Assembly: GCF_000384335.2 (NCBI RefSeq)
Contig: NZ_KQ031382.1
Span: 1,426,001-1,490,000 of the forward strand
Origin: Hyphomicrobium sp. 99
GTDB taxonomy: Bacteria > Pseudomonadota > Alphaproteobacteria > Rhizobiales > Hyphomicrobiaceae
Reading direction: 5' to 3'
Length of the DNA stretch: 64,000 bases
Under the pieces are notes generated by a model. The model did not search any database and was not told where the DNA came from. It saw only the letters and a program-made list of their open reading frames with translations. Shown piece after piece: positions 1 to 6,708 of this stretch; the stretch's first letter is position 1; each line of letters opens with the position of its first letter. A program made the position numbers and the translations under genes.

Positions 1-11
1 CGAACAATATG

Positions 12-206
12 TCAACCGCCGATCTCCTTAACACCGAGTGGCGAAAGCCCATGACCGCCTGCTGGACCCTCAACGATCCACCTCTTTAAGCGAGCGAAAG
101 CCAAAACGGCCGGCAAGTTTTGAACCGGAAGAATTTCGACGGAAGGCTTTCCGAGCCCGTAAAGAGCCCTGAGATAGTCCCGCGCTTGTTTCTCAATTTC
201 TTCCAT
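12..206 (-). CDS. Hypothetical 64-aa protein
   Basis: A short reading frame begins with ATG at 206 and ends near the left edge of the window. The product is soluble, with an amphipathic N-terminus (MEEIEKQARDYL) and no membrane segment or signal peptide. No good ribosome binding site is visible upstream, and I recognise no family. Amino-acid composition looks protein-like rather than random, which is the only support. Confidence 0.3.
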   Translation of the reverse strand: MEEIEKQARDYLRALYGLGKPSVEILPVQNLPAVLAFARLKRWIVEGPAGGHGLSPLGVKEIGG

Positions 207-626
207 AAGGTCTCAGGGCATCTCTTCGATCGACTAGGCCTTCCCGGACGAGGGCACGCACTCGGAATAGGCTAGATTGCTACGCGTACCAATGCGTTGC
301 TGTCGCAGTCAGAAACCGGCAAAATGACCACGTCCATCGATCTCTGTTGCGGCCGGTTGCCACCGAACGCGTGCATCAACGAAACGGATCGCACGCGGAA
401 TATGTTCCGGGACATGGATTCGAGGTTCTAAACGCCTCTGACCAGCTCGTACATTCCTTGGGATCATAAAGGGTCTCGATGAGGCGAGAGCCAATGTGGT
501 TCGGACGGTTACAATCGCCGGAACGAATAGCATCGATGACTCGATTGGCGATGTGATACTTGGAATAGAAGGAGACACTTCAATGCCCAACTCTACCAGC
601 ATCAAGGCGCTCAGCTGATCGCGAGA
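207..626. other. Stretch without a convincing gene
   Basis: Open frames exist here on the minus strand (down from 740), but their composition changes abruptly along the frame and no start signal is seen. I see no RNA gene, repeat or hairpin with a T-tract. It may be decayed accessory DNA. Confidence 0.3.
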
Positions 627-842
627 GTGACCATTCTTGAGCGCGTCGTGGGCCTCATGGTGCGCGACCGCATGCTCGAAGCAGGCAAGGGCGCGACGGA
701 CATCCTCACTTTCGGCGAGGACGTCAAAAAGTACTTTCATGGCCGCACAGCTGAGGGCTCGACCGACCGCGAACTCAACGACGCTGCTGATCGTTTCTTC
801 TCGGCGATTGCATCAGATATCGGCAGCCAAGATAGCCAATAA
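627..842 (+). CDS. Hypothetical 71-aa protein
   Basis: The frame starts with GTG and encodes a small acidic, probably helical protein (ILERVVGLMV near the N-terminus, DREL...ADRFF near the C-terminus). It has no signal peptide or transmembrane segment. A minus-strand frame covers part of the same bases; I prefer this one because its hydrophobic pattern is that of an amphipathic helical protein. A short ATG frame at 583 ends just upstream. It lies 7 bp from the end of the convergent response regulator. Function unknown. Confidence 0.35.
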   Translation: MTILERVVGLMVRDRMLEAGKGATDILTFGEDVKKYFHGRTAEGSTDRELNDAADRFFSAIASDIGSQDSQ

Positions 843-849
843 TGGCCTG

Positions 850-1224
850 CTAATTCGTTTCCGAAAGCATCCCGCGGATAGTTTCGATTATTGCGTCCTC
901 GTTATAGGGCTTCGGGAAAAATCTAGCCCCGACGGGCATGTGGCCCTGCTCAACGAGGGTCCGGCCCGACACCACGATCAACTTAATCGGCGGCCATCGA
1001 TCGCTGATGTAATGAGATAGCTTTAAACCATCCATCAAACCAGGCATCTCGACGTCGGTGAACACAAGATGGATTTCGGGCCGCGCTTCGAGAACCCGAA
1101 TAGCTTCGTCCGCGCTACTCGCCTCGATCACCTCAAAACCAGCGGTTTCCAGAAATTCGAGAGCAGCGTTTCGAATAATCGGGTGATCCTCGACCACCAA
1201 AACAACGTTCTTATGAATTGGCAT
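850..1224 (-). CDS. Single-domain response regulator
   Basis: The 124-residue product is a lone receiver (REC) domain with no output domain. The acidic pocket is E12-D13, the phospho-acceptor is D57 in FTDVEMPG, the switch residue is S86 in VVSG, and the conserved lysine is K105 in FFPKP. It lies 67 bp downstream of a HisKA_2 histidine kinase on the same strand, so the pair probably forms one two-component system. Single-domain regulators act by protein-protein contact or as phosphate sinks, so the output cannot be read from sequence. Family assignment is firm; partner and role are inferred. Confidence 0.9.
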   Translation of the reverse strand: MPIHKNVVLVVEDHPIIRNAALEFLETAGFEVIEASSADEAIRVLEARPEIHLVFTDVEMPGLMDGLKLSHYISDRWPPIKLIVVSGRTLVEQGHMPVGARFFPKPYNEDAIIETIRGMLSETN

Positions 1225-1291
1225 ATATTATCCGGTGAGGACGAAGCTGATACTCAATCGCTGAGCGTAATGTGAAGCAGGGGAGCCTCTG

Positions 1292-2344
1292 CTAAGCAGT
1301 CGGCAGTGCCTCCCTCCGTTTGGCGACCAGCTCGTCGTAAACAATACAAACCGAGGTTCCAGGTTTTGCATCGCGCACAATAATTTTGCCGCCCAGCTGT
1401 TTGGCGAGCGCCTCGACGATTCCTGTACCGAGCCCCGGCTTGGCTTTGTCGGAACCCGTCGCCATGCCAATCCCGTCATCCACGACGGATAGAGCCCATT
1501 TCGCTCCATCGGACCGGAAATCGACGCTAATCTTGCCGTGCCGGTTGCCTGGGAAGGCGTGTTTAAGAGCATTGATCACCAGTTCGGTGATGATCAGACC
1601 AAAGCTCACCGACGTATTTGCATTGACGACACTGTCATCGATGGTCGCCACGATCGACAGACGGTTGGGGTCTTGGATCATCGATGCACCAAGGCTTTCG
1701 CAAAGTTGGACGAAATAGGGTCGAAGCGACACGTCTCCGAGGCTCGACGCCGCGAGGTGACGCTGAACTTCGGCGATCGACATGACGCGATGGTGCGCGT
1801 CTTGAAGATGTCCCCTCGCTTCCTCGGACTGCACCTTGCGAGCGCTCTGCATCAACACGCTGGCGATGATCTGGAGACTGTTGGCGACGCGGTGCTGGAT
1901 TTCCTGCAGAAGAATCGCCTTCTCTCGGATGAGATCATCTTTTTCCCGAGACGCTGCACGAGCGGCGGTTACGTCAGATATCGCCAGAAGGAGCCGAACA
2001 CGGTCGTTGTCTCCATCGTCGAGCTTGCGAGCATTTAACACCAAGCTTCGAGGCTGTTGGCCCATCAAGGCGAGCTCGAGTTCGTAGCCCTCGATTGGGG
2101 TTGTCCCCCCTGCGGTTGCCATCAGCAGAGAATGGAGTTGGGGCATTGCCCACTCGCCACCGCCGATCTCGGAAAGCCGCCGACCAGGAATGCCGGCGGC
2201 ATCAATCTGAAATGTCCTGCAGAACGATGCGCTCGCAGCGATTACGTTCAGATCGGCAGAAAGGAATAGCAGCGGCTCGTTGGATGAAGCGATGACAGCG
2301 AGAGTGCTGGCTGCTTCAACGTGCTGAGAGGTAACAGAAGCCAT
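1292..2344 (-). CDS. PAS / HisKA_2 sensor histidine kinase
   Basis: The 350-residue protein has an N-terminal PAS-like domain (about 15-130), a HisKA_2 dimerisation segment with phospho-acceptor H151 in LQEIQHRVANSLQ, and a C-terminal HATPase domain with an N-box around TELVINALKHAF and a G-box VVDDGIGM. There is no transmembrane segment, so it is a cytoplasmic sensor. This HisKA_2/HWE-like class is common in alphaproteobacteria and often pairs with single-domain regulators, as with the gene directly downstream. The PAS ligand is unknown. The class also includes PhyR-controlling kinases, but no phyR or ecfG gene is in the window. Confidence 0.88.
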   Translation of the reverse strand: MASVTSQHVEAASTLAVIASSNEPLLFLSADLNVIAASASFCRTFQIDAAGIPGRRLSEIGGGEWAMPQLHSLLMATAGGTTPIEGYELELALMGQQPRSLVLNARKLDDGDNDRVRLLLAISDVTAARAASREKDDLIREKAILLQEIQHRVANSLQIIASVLMQSARKVQSEEARGHLQDAHHRVMSIAEVQRHLAASSLGDVSLRPYFVQLCESLGASMIQDPNRLSIVATIDDSVVNANTSVSFGLIITELVINALKHAFPGNRHGKISVDFRSDGAKWALSVVDDGIGMATGSDKAKPGLGTGIVEALAKQLGGKIIVRDAKPGTSVCIVYDELVAKRREALPTA

Positions 2345-2424
2345 CGTATGGCCCTCAAGGGCCGGAGGCTCGCGGTGCGAAAGCCATCACTCGGCAGAAT
2401 ACTATCGCTCTTACAAGAGCCTGC

Positions 2425-2458
2425 TGTTGGCCCCAATGCAATAGGGCTGGGGCCAACA
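2425..2458 (-). terminator. Hairpin after the Gly/His-rich protein gene
   Basis: A perfect 10-bp stem (TGTTGGCCCC / GGGGCCAACA) with a 14-nt loop lies between the end of the 2480-2830 gene and the kinase start. No clear T-run follows on the minus strand, so termination is likely but not certain. Confidence 0.5.
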
Positions 2459-2479
2459 TGGTGTCAAAACTTGGTGTGT

Positions 2480-2830
2480 TTAATCGCGACAGACGCGACG
2501 GTGGTGCCGGTAATAGCAATCCCTGTAGTCATCGGAACCGTCACCAATGTAAACGCCGGAGCCGTAGCCAAATCCATAGCCTCTGCCACCGTGCGAATGA
2601 CCGCCATGGCCACGATTGCCGCCATTCCAGTTGCCTGCCATACCATGCGAGCTATGGCCCATGCCGCCGCTACGTCCAGTTCCGCTTGAGCGACCCGCGC
2701 CCCCGCTGGAATGACCCATGCCGCTACCCCCACCACCGTCCGTATGGGGACCAGCGGTGGCCGTGACGGCGGATACGCTGAGCGCAAGACCAGCGGCCAG
2801 CGCCATTAAGGCACTCGAATTGACTTTCAT
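2480..2830 (-). CDS. Exported Gly/His/Ser-rich protein
   Basis: The 116-residue product begins with a clear signal peptide (MKVNSSALMALAAGLALS..., cleavage likely after ATA or TAG near 26). The mature part is almost entirely Gly, Ser, His and Arg, with GMGHSS-type repeats, and ends in a Tyr/Asp/Cys-rich tail with two cysteines (DCYYRHHRRVC). Such proteins are periplasmic or envelope-associated; the histidines could bind metal, but this is inference. A shorter relative without a signal peptide is at 6002-6175. Frame and signal peptide make it very likely a real gene. Confidence 0.75.
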   Translation of the reverse strand: MKVNSSALMALAAGLALSVSAVTATAGPHTDGGGGSGMGHSSGGAGRSSGTGRSGGMGHSSHGMAGNWNGGNRGHGGHSHGGRGYGFGYGSGVYIGDGSDDYRDCYYRHHRRVCRD

Positions 2831-3080
2831 TTGTTTCCTCGGAAATCTCGCTCAGCACATGCTGGCATTGCGGCATGAGCAAAATAGCTCGGCCGTTAGG
2901 GATGATACTCCCCGGCGGCCATTTAAGTTTCGAAGCTAATCATTCGTGACTGGGAATTTGCCTACTTAGATTAAGCGGGTGTGGGGAGATTGGGAGCGGC
3001 GGCCATGTTTTGAGGCTCGCCTGTGTCGCTCTTTAACGCGAGGCTCTATCCGACCGAAGGTGAAGTCGATCGCGCCTTTC

Positions 3081-3350
3081 ATGGGTTGCCTAGGCGATGC
3101 CTCGAAAGCCGTGACTTTGGCGCACAGCGAGGAGCGTGGCATTCGCATCATCCTCGGCCGTTGTGGCTGTCAGCGCCGTGCCATGGCCTGGCCACGGGCT
3201 TACACGGAGAAGCATGGTATCGCCATGGACATGCCGCTGAAGGTTTTAGAACGACGCATTCGATGCACGACTTGCAATACAAGGCTAATCCACGCCATGC
3301 CTGAGCCCTATAGCATCAGGTACGATCAGCTCGGGGAATCGCGAGAGTAA
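3081..3350 (+). CDS. Small protein with two cysteine pairs (zinc-ribbon-like)
   Basis: I place the start at ATG 3081, giving 89 residues; GTG at 3111 is an alternative. The frame is open further upstream but turns non-protein-like there. Two cysteine knuckles, C28-x-C30 (GRCGCQ) and C62-x2-C65 (RCTTCN), flank a segment containing WPRAYTEKHGI, and the C-terminus reads HAMPEPYSIRY. The layout resembles small uncharacterised zinc-ribbon proteins of rhizobia and relatives. The last 25 bases overlap the end of the convergent broken tautomerase gene. Zinc binding is inferred from the cysteines only. Confidence 0.5.
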   Translation: MGCLGDASKAVTLAHSEERGIRIILGRCGCQRRAMAWPRAYTEKHGIAMDMPLKVLERRIRCTTCNTRLIHAMPEPYSIRYDQLGESRE

Positions 3351-3594
3351 CTCTCTTGCGGCGCTTGTGCTCGTCGCGCGCCTCCGCGTTGCAGAGCTTT
3401 GACATCGGCGATCGTTAAGGCCTTGCCTCCTATTCCCCAACTCCCGCTCGCAAACTCGTGCACACGGACCCATTTCAAACCGCGCATAGCTTCGCCCTCA
3501 ATCGCCACCATCGCTTCGGTGACGTTGGTGATCATCGCTTGCTTCTGTTGTCGTCGAAGACGCCTTCGGTGAGTTGAATGTCGACTAGCGGCAT
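3326..3594 (-). pseudogene. Frameshifted 4-oxalocrotonate tautomerase family gene
   Basis: A minus-strand ATG at 3592-3594 has a ribosome binding site (AAAGG, 7 nt upstream) and begins M-P-L-V-D-I-Q-L-T-E-G-V-F, the usual start of 4-OT tautomerases with catalytic Pro1. That frame stops after about 20 codons. The rest of the protein (ITNVTEAMVAIEGEA, WVRVHEFASGSWGIGGK, LTIADV) continues in the adjacent frame, as expected after loss of one base around 3540-3556. Together the parts make a typical 60-70-residue tautomerase that would isomerise a dienol or keto acid substrate. Either the gene is dead or the base call is wrong. Confidence 0.75.
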
Positions 3595-3663
3595 GGCGTA
3601 ACCTTTGTTTGTTGAAGATACCTCCCGATTTGAAGATTGGTGCCGACTCCGGCTCTTCCGCTG

Positions 3664-3689
3664 GGAACAGGTAGTCGCTCACGAATGTT
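3664..3689 (+). promoter_or_regulatory. Possible EcfG-type promoter upstream of fdsD-like gene
   Basis: GGAAC (3664-3668), 17 bases, then TGTT (3686-3689) matches the alphaproteobacterial general-stress sigma factor consensus GGAAC-N16/17-CGTT in all but one position. It is 75 bases before the chosen start codon. A short motif like this occurs by chance, so the call is weak alone. Confidence 0.3.
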
Positions 3690-3763
3690 TCGAAACTTGA
3701 AAGGGCTTCAGAACAACGGCTGGCGGTTCTACGCTGTCGTAGGCCAAAAAAGGAGTGAGCACT

Positions 3764-4072
3764 GTGAAAAGCTCCGACCTAGTTCGTATGGCTAATCAGA
3801 TCACGGACTTCTTCGACGTCTACCCAAAGCCCGAAGCGCTCGATGGCGTTGCCAAGCATATTCACAATACGTGGGACCCGCGCATGCGCAATGAACTGAA
3901 GGAAATTTTGGAAGCGGGCGGTAAAGGACTGAACCCCCTCTGCGTTGAAGCGATGACAAACTATTTTCAGGGGCCCAAATCCGATGGACGGCGATCCAAT
4001 GTCAACCCGAGCGCAAACGCGCCGAAAGGCGGAAAGCCAAGTTTTGCTGACGGAGGAGGAGACGCTGGGTAG
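3764..4072 (+). CDS. Formate dehydrogenase delta subunit family protein (FdsD-like), orphan
   Basis: I choose GTG at 3764 because AGGAG (3751-3755) then sits 8 bases upstream; the GTG at 3755 would overlap it. The 102-residue product carries the delta-subunit pattern: LVRMANQITDFF near the N-terminus, HIHNTWDPRMR in the middle, GLNPLCVEAM, and a Gly/Asp-rich end (GGGDAG). In NAD-dependent, molybdenum-containing formate dehydrogenases this small subunit accompanies FdsG, FdsB, FdsA and the sulfurtransferase FdsC. None of these is nearby, so the gene stands alone. It may serve an enzyme encoded elsewhere or be a remnant. Formate oxidation fits a methylotrophic life style. Confidence 0.75.
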   Translation: MKSSDLVRMANQITDFFDVYPKPEALDGVAKHIHNTWDPRMRNELKEILEAGGKGLNPLCVEAMTNYFQGPKSDGRRSNVNPSANAPKGGKPSFADGGGDAG

Positions 4073-4118
4073 ACTCAGAAAAGTAGCCGATAGGCGGGGT
4101 CCGAGTTCCCTCCAGCTG

Positions 4119-4232
4119 GGGCGTTTATCTATGCGATCCGCAAGATGCCTCAACTGCTCAGTCAAGGCTGATTTGCTCGGAAACTGACGCCAGCGACCTC
4201 ATATTGAGGCGTTCACGCGCGCGGCTTCTTCG
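4119..4232. repeat. Copy A of a dispersed duplicated segment
   Basis: From GGGCGTTTATCTA onward this segment aligns with 6281-6393 (for example GCGATCCGCAAG, TTGAGGCGTTCAC and GCGCGGCTTCTT), with substitutions and small gaps. Similarity continues more weakly through the small minus-strand gene that starts here. It looks like an old duplication about 2.2 kb apart. Confidence 0.65.
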
Positions 4233-4500
4233 GCAAGCGCTCGCCGTTATGCGCGTTGTCGACGGGATCTTTGGCGGCGATCAGCTTGGTGCTCTGACGC
4301 AAGTCTTCATGAAAGGTGATCGGTTGGCCCTTGTTTTTCATAAGATCGCGCAGGACCTCATCGTACAGATCATCGAAGCACGTGCGGTTGTCGCGCGAGT
4401 ACTCATACAGAACTTCCAGGAGCGGCTTATCGATCGAGAAAAGCTGACGGAAGCTGGCCAGGTTCATGACTAGGGAAGGGATGGTCGTAGTGTGATGCAC
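4213..4500 (-). CDS. Hypothetical small soluble protein (intact copy of a duplicated gene)
   Basis: The frame gives 95 residues from GTG 4500, or 84 from ATG 4467 (MNLASFRQLFSIDK). It is charged, with a segment FSIDKPLLEVLYEYSRDN, an acidic stretch DDLYDEVLRD, and a basic tail LPKKPRA. A strong ribosome binding site (GAGGGAGA) sits before an ATG-ATG in another frame just upstream, so the true start may have been altered. A second, frameshifted copy with FSIDK, ARDNSTRLDD and KKPRR is at 6375-6530. I do not recognise the family. Conservation between the copies supports a real gene. Confidence 0.5.
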   Translation of the reverse strand: MHHTTTIPSLVMNLASFRQLFSIDKPLLEVLYEYSRDNRTCFDDLYDEVLRDLMKNKGQPITFHEDLRQSTKLIAAKDPVDNAHNGERLPKKPRA

Positions 4501-4519
4501 TTGTCCATCATGTTCTCCC

Positions 4520-4798
4520 TCAAGCTCGGCGCCAAAGGATCAAAGTCAGGAACGCACCCGCTATAGCGGCGATGTAGAGTAAAACGCTCGGCAGGAGCTC
4601 AAGAATGACGCCAACGTGGAAGCCCATGAAGGATCCGGCAATTCCGACGAGAGCGTAGGTCACGTCGCCAACGCCCGTGGCCTGAGCTACTTGGCGCCCC
4701 AGCCAGCCACGTCCGCCCCGATTGAAGATGAGACCGACAATAACCCCGATCAACACCAGGATGATGAAGGTGGCGATGGCTGTCGTGAGTATGGGCAT
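4520..4798 (-). CDS. GlsB/YeaQ/YmgE-family stress membrane protein
   Basis: ATG at 4796-4798 has AAAGGAG 6 bases upstream, so the frame extending to 4849 is not used. The 92-residue product has three hydrophobic segments (about 6-25, 41-62 and 67-88) separated by the signature loop GLIFNRGGRGWLGR. This is the transglycosylase-associated (YeaQ/GlsB) family of small inner-membrane proteins, usually induced in stationary phase or general stress; the biochemical function is unknown. Its surroundings, with several small stress-type genes, fit that role. Confidence 0.85.
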   Translation of the reverse strand: MPILTTAIATFIILVLIGVIVGLIFNRGGRGWLGRQVAQATGVGDVTYALVGIAGSFMGFHVGVILELLPSVLLYIAAIAGAFLTLILWRRA

Positions 4799-5056
4799 GC
4801 TGAACTCCTTTGTCGTCCATCTAAGGCGAGTGCGCGTCTCGGGGTACAAAACAATGACGGCTCGACGGAGGGCTGCCGGACCTTAGCACAGGGGATGCTG
4901 CCTCAGTAATATGCAATACCTGCGCGACGGCTGTGCGATCAAGAGAACGAGGTCGCTTAGATTTTCGGTGCGCGCATGCGCGCAGAGGTCAGGAGCAAAA
5001 CCAAGTCGGAGAGCGGCTCGTCGCATCGAGCCGCCGTTCAAAGGCCGAAGTTTTCA

Positions 5057-5082
5057 GGAACCGCTGTAGAAGCTCCGCTGTT
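5057..5082 (+). promoter_or_regulatory. Possible EcfG-type promoter of the small gene at 5109
   Basis: GGAAC (5057-5061), 17 bases and TGTT (5079-5082) match the general-stress promoter pattern, and the -10 element lies 26 bases before the ATG. This is the best-placed of three such matches in this region. Confidence 0.42.
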
Positions 5083-5108
5083 CTTCGAGAAGAACCGGAG
5101 CAACGCAC

Positions 5109-5282
5109 ATGTCGAAAACGAATTACAATGATCCGACGAACGCGACCGACCCGCCCGGCGGTAAGCACCACAAAACTCAGACAGAGGGCAAGAAGCTGCC
5201 GACGGACCGGCCCTTCGGTAAGAAGGACCATGATGCGAAGATATCCGCCGATCCGGATACCGTCGCAAAAACTGAGCGCTGA
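5109..5282 (+). CDS. Small hydrophilic 57-aa protein
   Basis: ATG at 5109 follows CCGGAG with 9-base spacing and opens a 58-codon frame ending in TGA at 5280-5282. The product is very hydrophilic, rich in Lys, Asp, Thr and Pro, with no hydrophobic core (MSKTNYNDPTN..., KHHKTQTEGKK, FGKKDHDAK). It is probably disordered, like other small stress-inducible proteins of alphaproteobacteria. Support comes from the ribosome binding site, the promoter-like motif upstream and the strong hairpin directly after the stop codon. The longer antisense frame is a Cys/Arg-rich shadow. Confidence 0.6.
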   Translation: MSKTNYNDPTNATDPPGGKHHKTQTEGKKLPTDRPFGKKDHDAKISADPDTVAKTER

Positions 5283-5295
5283 TCGATTCCGATGT

Positions 5296-5325
5296 GGCGT
5301 CGGCCGGATTAGTCCGGCCGACACC
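5296..5325. terminator. Strong hairpin between convergent genes
   Basis: An inverted repeat GTCGGCCGGA-TTAG-TCCGGCCGAC, extended by two more G-C pairs after a single mismatch, lies 13 bases after the stop at 5282 and 18 bases after the convergent gene ending at 5344. There is no long T-run. It could serve both genes. Confidence 0.7.
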
Positions 5326-5343
5326 TACATTCATCGCAAAGTA

Positions 5344-5784
5344 CTAGTTGGGAGTTCGGTCAGACGTACCCTCCGGCGTCTGGCCGGCGTCTGTGCCCGG
5401 CGCACCGGCCGAGGTTGAGCCTGGAGTGCGGGCTGGAGAAGCGTCCCCCGGAGTGCGGTCCGACGTTTTCCCAGAAGCGCCACTTGAAGCACCGCTGCTC
5501 GAGGTATTGGTTATGAGGCCCTTGTTGCAAGCGCTCATCCATTCCGTCTGATCGATTGTCGCGTCTCCATCCGGGTTGGCCGCTTTGAAATTAGAGACAT
5601 AACCCTTGGCTTGGCTCGCTGTCAGTCCCTTCGAATTGCTCGGATTAGCCTGCTGCCAAAGATTGGTGCACTCGCTTTGGCTCATCTTCATTCCTGCATT
5701 TTCCGCCGCAAGACAAAGGCTTGTGAATCCGAACGTAGAACAAAGTGCTACCGCTCCCGCGGTCAGATGCTTTTTGTTTTTCAT
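5344..5784 (-). CDS. Exported EF-hand-like protein with Thr/Pro/Gly-rich tail
   Basis: I take the ATG at 5784 because GGAG stands 9 bases before it; the frame also has an ATG 5 codons upstream whose first bases overlap that site. The 146-residue product has a signal peptide (MKNKKHLTAGAVALC..., cleavage near LAA), then a small globular part with one EF-hand-type loop, N-x-D-x-D-x-x-I-x-x-x-E, in NPDGDATIDQTEW. Two cysteines bracket this part. The final 50 residues are low complexity (TPGD, ARTPGS, DRTPN). Calcium binding in the periplasm is inferred from the loop. A possible EcfG promoter precedes it. Confidence 0.8.
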   Translation of the reverse strand: MKNKKHLTAGAVALCSTFGFTSLCLAAENAGMKMSQSECTNLWQQANPSNSKGLTASQAKGYVSNFKAANPDGDATIDQTEWMSACNKGLITNTSSSGASSGASGKTSDRTPGDASPARTPGSTSAGAPGTDAGQTPEGTSDRTPN

Positions 5785-5848
5785 GGTCTTCTTCTCCACC
5801 TTCGGCTGCTAAAGCCGTCCTCGAAGCGCACGAACGCGCTGATAGGGC

Positions 5849-5874
5849 AACTTGCCTGCGAGCCGCGTTGTTCC
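5849..5874 (-). promoter_or_regulatory. Possible EcfG-type promoter of the EF-hand gene
   Basis: Read on the minus strand: GGAAC (5874-5870), 17 bases, AGTT (5852-5849), 64 bases before the ATG at 5784. One base departs from the consensus -10. Confidence 0.3.
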
Positions 5875-6001
5875 TCTTAATCTTAAGCTGTCCTGCGCAC
5901 CTCAAGCCTCGGGGTGGATGTCATCAATATCATCGGGCTGAGAGAGGTCGGACGGCGTCAGCCTTCCGACCTCAAGTGAAATTTCGGATTACGCTGAGAG
6001 A

Positions 6002-6175
6002 TCAGCAGCCGTGACGCAAACCGCGCCAGTGTCCGCGTCGATGATGGTCTGTTCCGCCGTCGCCATCGTGATTGCGTATCCTCTCGCTGCCGCCCTGATC
6101 GCGGCCGTGACGCATTCTATCGCCACCGCCCGAGTCGTGACGGTTCCCTGCGCCGCCTCCACCCTCATCGCGCAT
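6002..6175 (-). pseudogene. Gly/His/Arg-rich reading frame, probable remnant
   Basis: The frame encodes 57 residues rich in Gly, Arg, His and Asp (MRDEGGGGAGNRHDSGG..., HWRGLRHGC) in the style of the exported protein at 2480-2830. The same frame is open a little upstream (GGGNGGGGSG) but meets a stop before any signal peptide can be encoded. I read it as the mature part of an exported Gly-rich protein that has lost its start. GC-rich repeats can give such frames by chance, so confidence is low. Confidence 0.35.
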
Positions 6176-6280
6176 TCTTCCACTGCCGCCGCCTCCGTTA
6201 CCGCCTCCGAATGCCGAGCGTCAGTCTAAAGTTTCTGAACTTTTGACGCGCAGCGCCCTGGTCCGTGTTCCGTCCGGCCA

Positions 6281-6393
6281 GGGCGTTTATCTACGCGATC
6301 CGCAAGCGGCTTGAACTGCTCAGCCAAGCCTGATCTGCTCGGAAACCCGACGCTATCGACTTCAATTGAGGCGTTCACCGGCGCGGCTTCTTT
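6281..6393. repeat. Copy B of the dispersed duplicated segment
   Basis: This segment matches 4119-4232 (see copy A), with GGGCGTTTATCTA at its left end. It leads into the broken copy of the small gene. Confidence 0.65.
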
Positions 6394-6530
6394 GTCGATC
6401 GCTTGCCCACCGGCTGGTCGATGGCATCGTTGGCGGCGCGCATAGCCTCCTCGCAGAAATCATCGAGGCGCGTGCTGTTGTCGCGCGCATACTTGTGAGA
6501 GGACCTTGTCGATAGAGAAACGCTTTCTCT
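6375..6530 (-). pseudogene. Frameshifted second copy of the small gene at 4213-4500
   Basis: In one frame the minus strand reads RQRKRFSIDKVL, then runs off; in another it reads KYARDNSTRLDDFCEEAM...KKPRR and stops at 6375. The intact copy has FRQLFSIDKPLLEVL, EYSRDNRTCFDDLYDEV and KKPRA in the same order. A 1-2-base shift near 6485 joins the two parts. The copy also lacks about 15 residues near the C-terminus. Confidence 0.55.
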
Positions 6531-6657
6531 GCCGTTCGCCAACTTTATGCGGCCGCCGCGCCTCGGTCGCCGCGTACATCTGCAAGGTAATCGCTGATAT
6601 CGTCTTTGAAGCGTGATTCAATGCTTTCGGACAGGCTCTGCAGCAGCCCCCCCTTTT

Positions 6658-6708
6658 CGCATCTAGGTGGATGATGCGATCGAGATGGCTGAGAAGATCG
6701 ACATCTGA
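6658..6708 (+). pseudogene. C-terminal remnant of a tyrosine recombinase
   Basis: The plus strand reads HLG, a small deletion, then VDDAIEMAEKIDI and a stop. The complete recombinase at 13494-14126 ends YLGIEVDDAIEIAEKIDT. The match covers only the last 15 or so codons, so an older integrase copy was almost wholly lost here. Minus-strand frames over this spot are shadows. Confidence 0.6.

Noticed and set aside
309..740. 143-codon minus-strand frame
   Set aside because: Uneven composition, no start signal, and partial overlap with the better frame at 627-842.
5989..6229. Ala/Val/Thr-rich frames on both strands
   Set aside because: They are out-of-frame readings of the Gly/Arg-rich remnant at 6002-6175.
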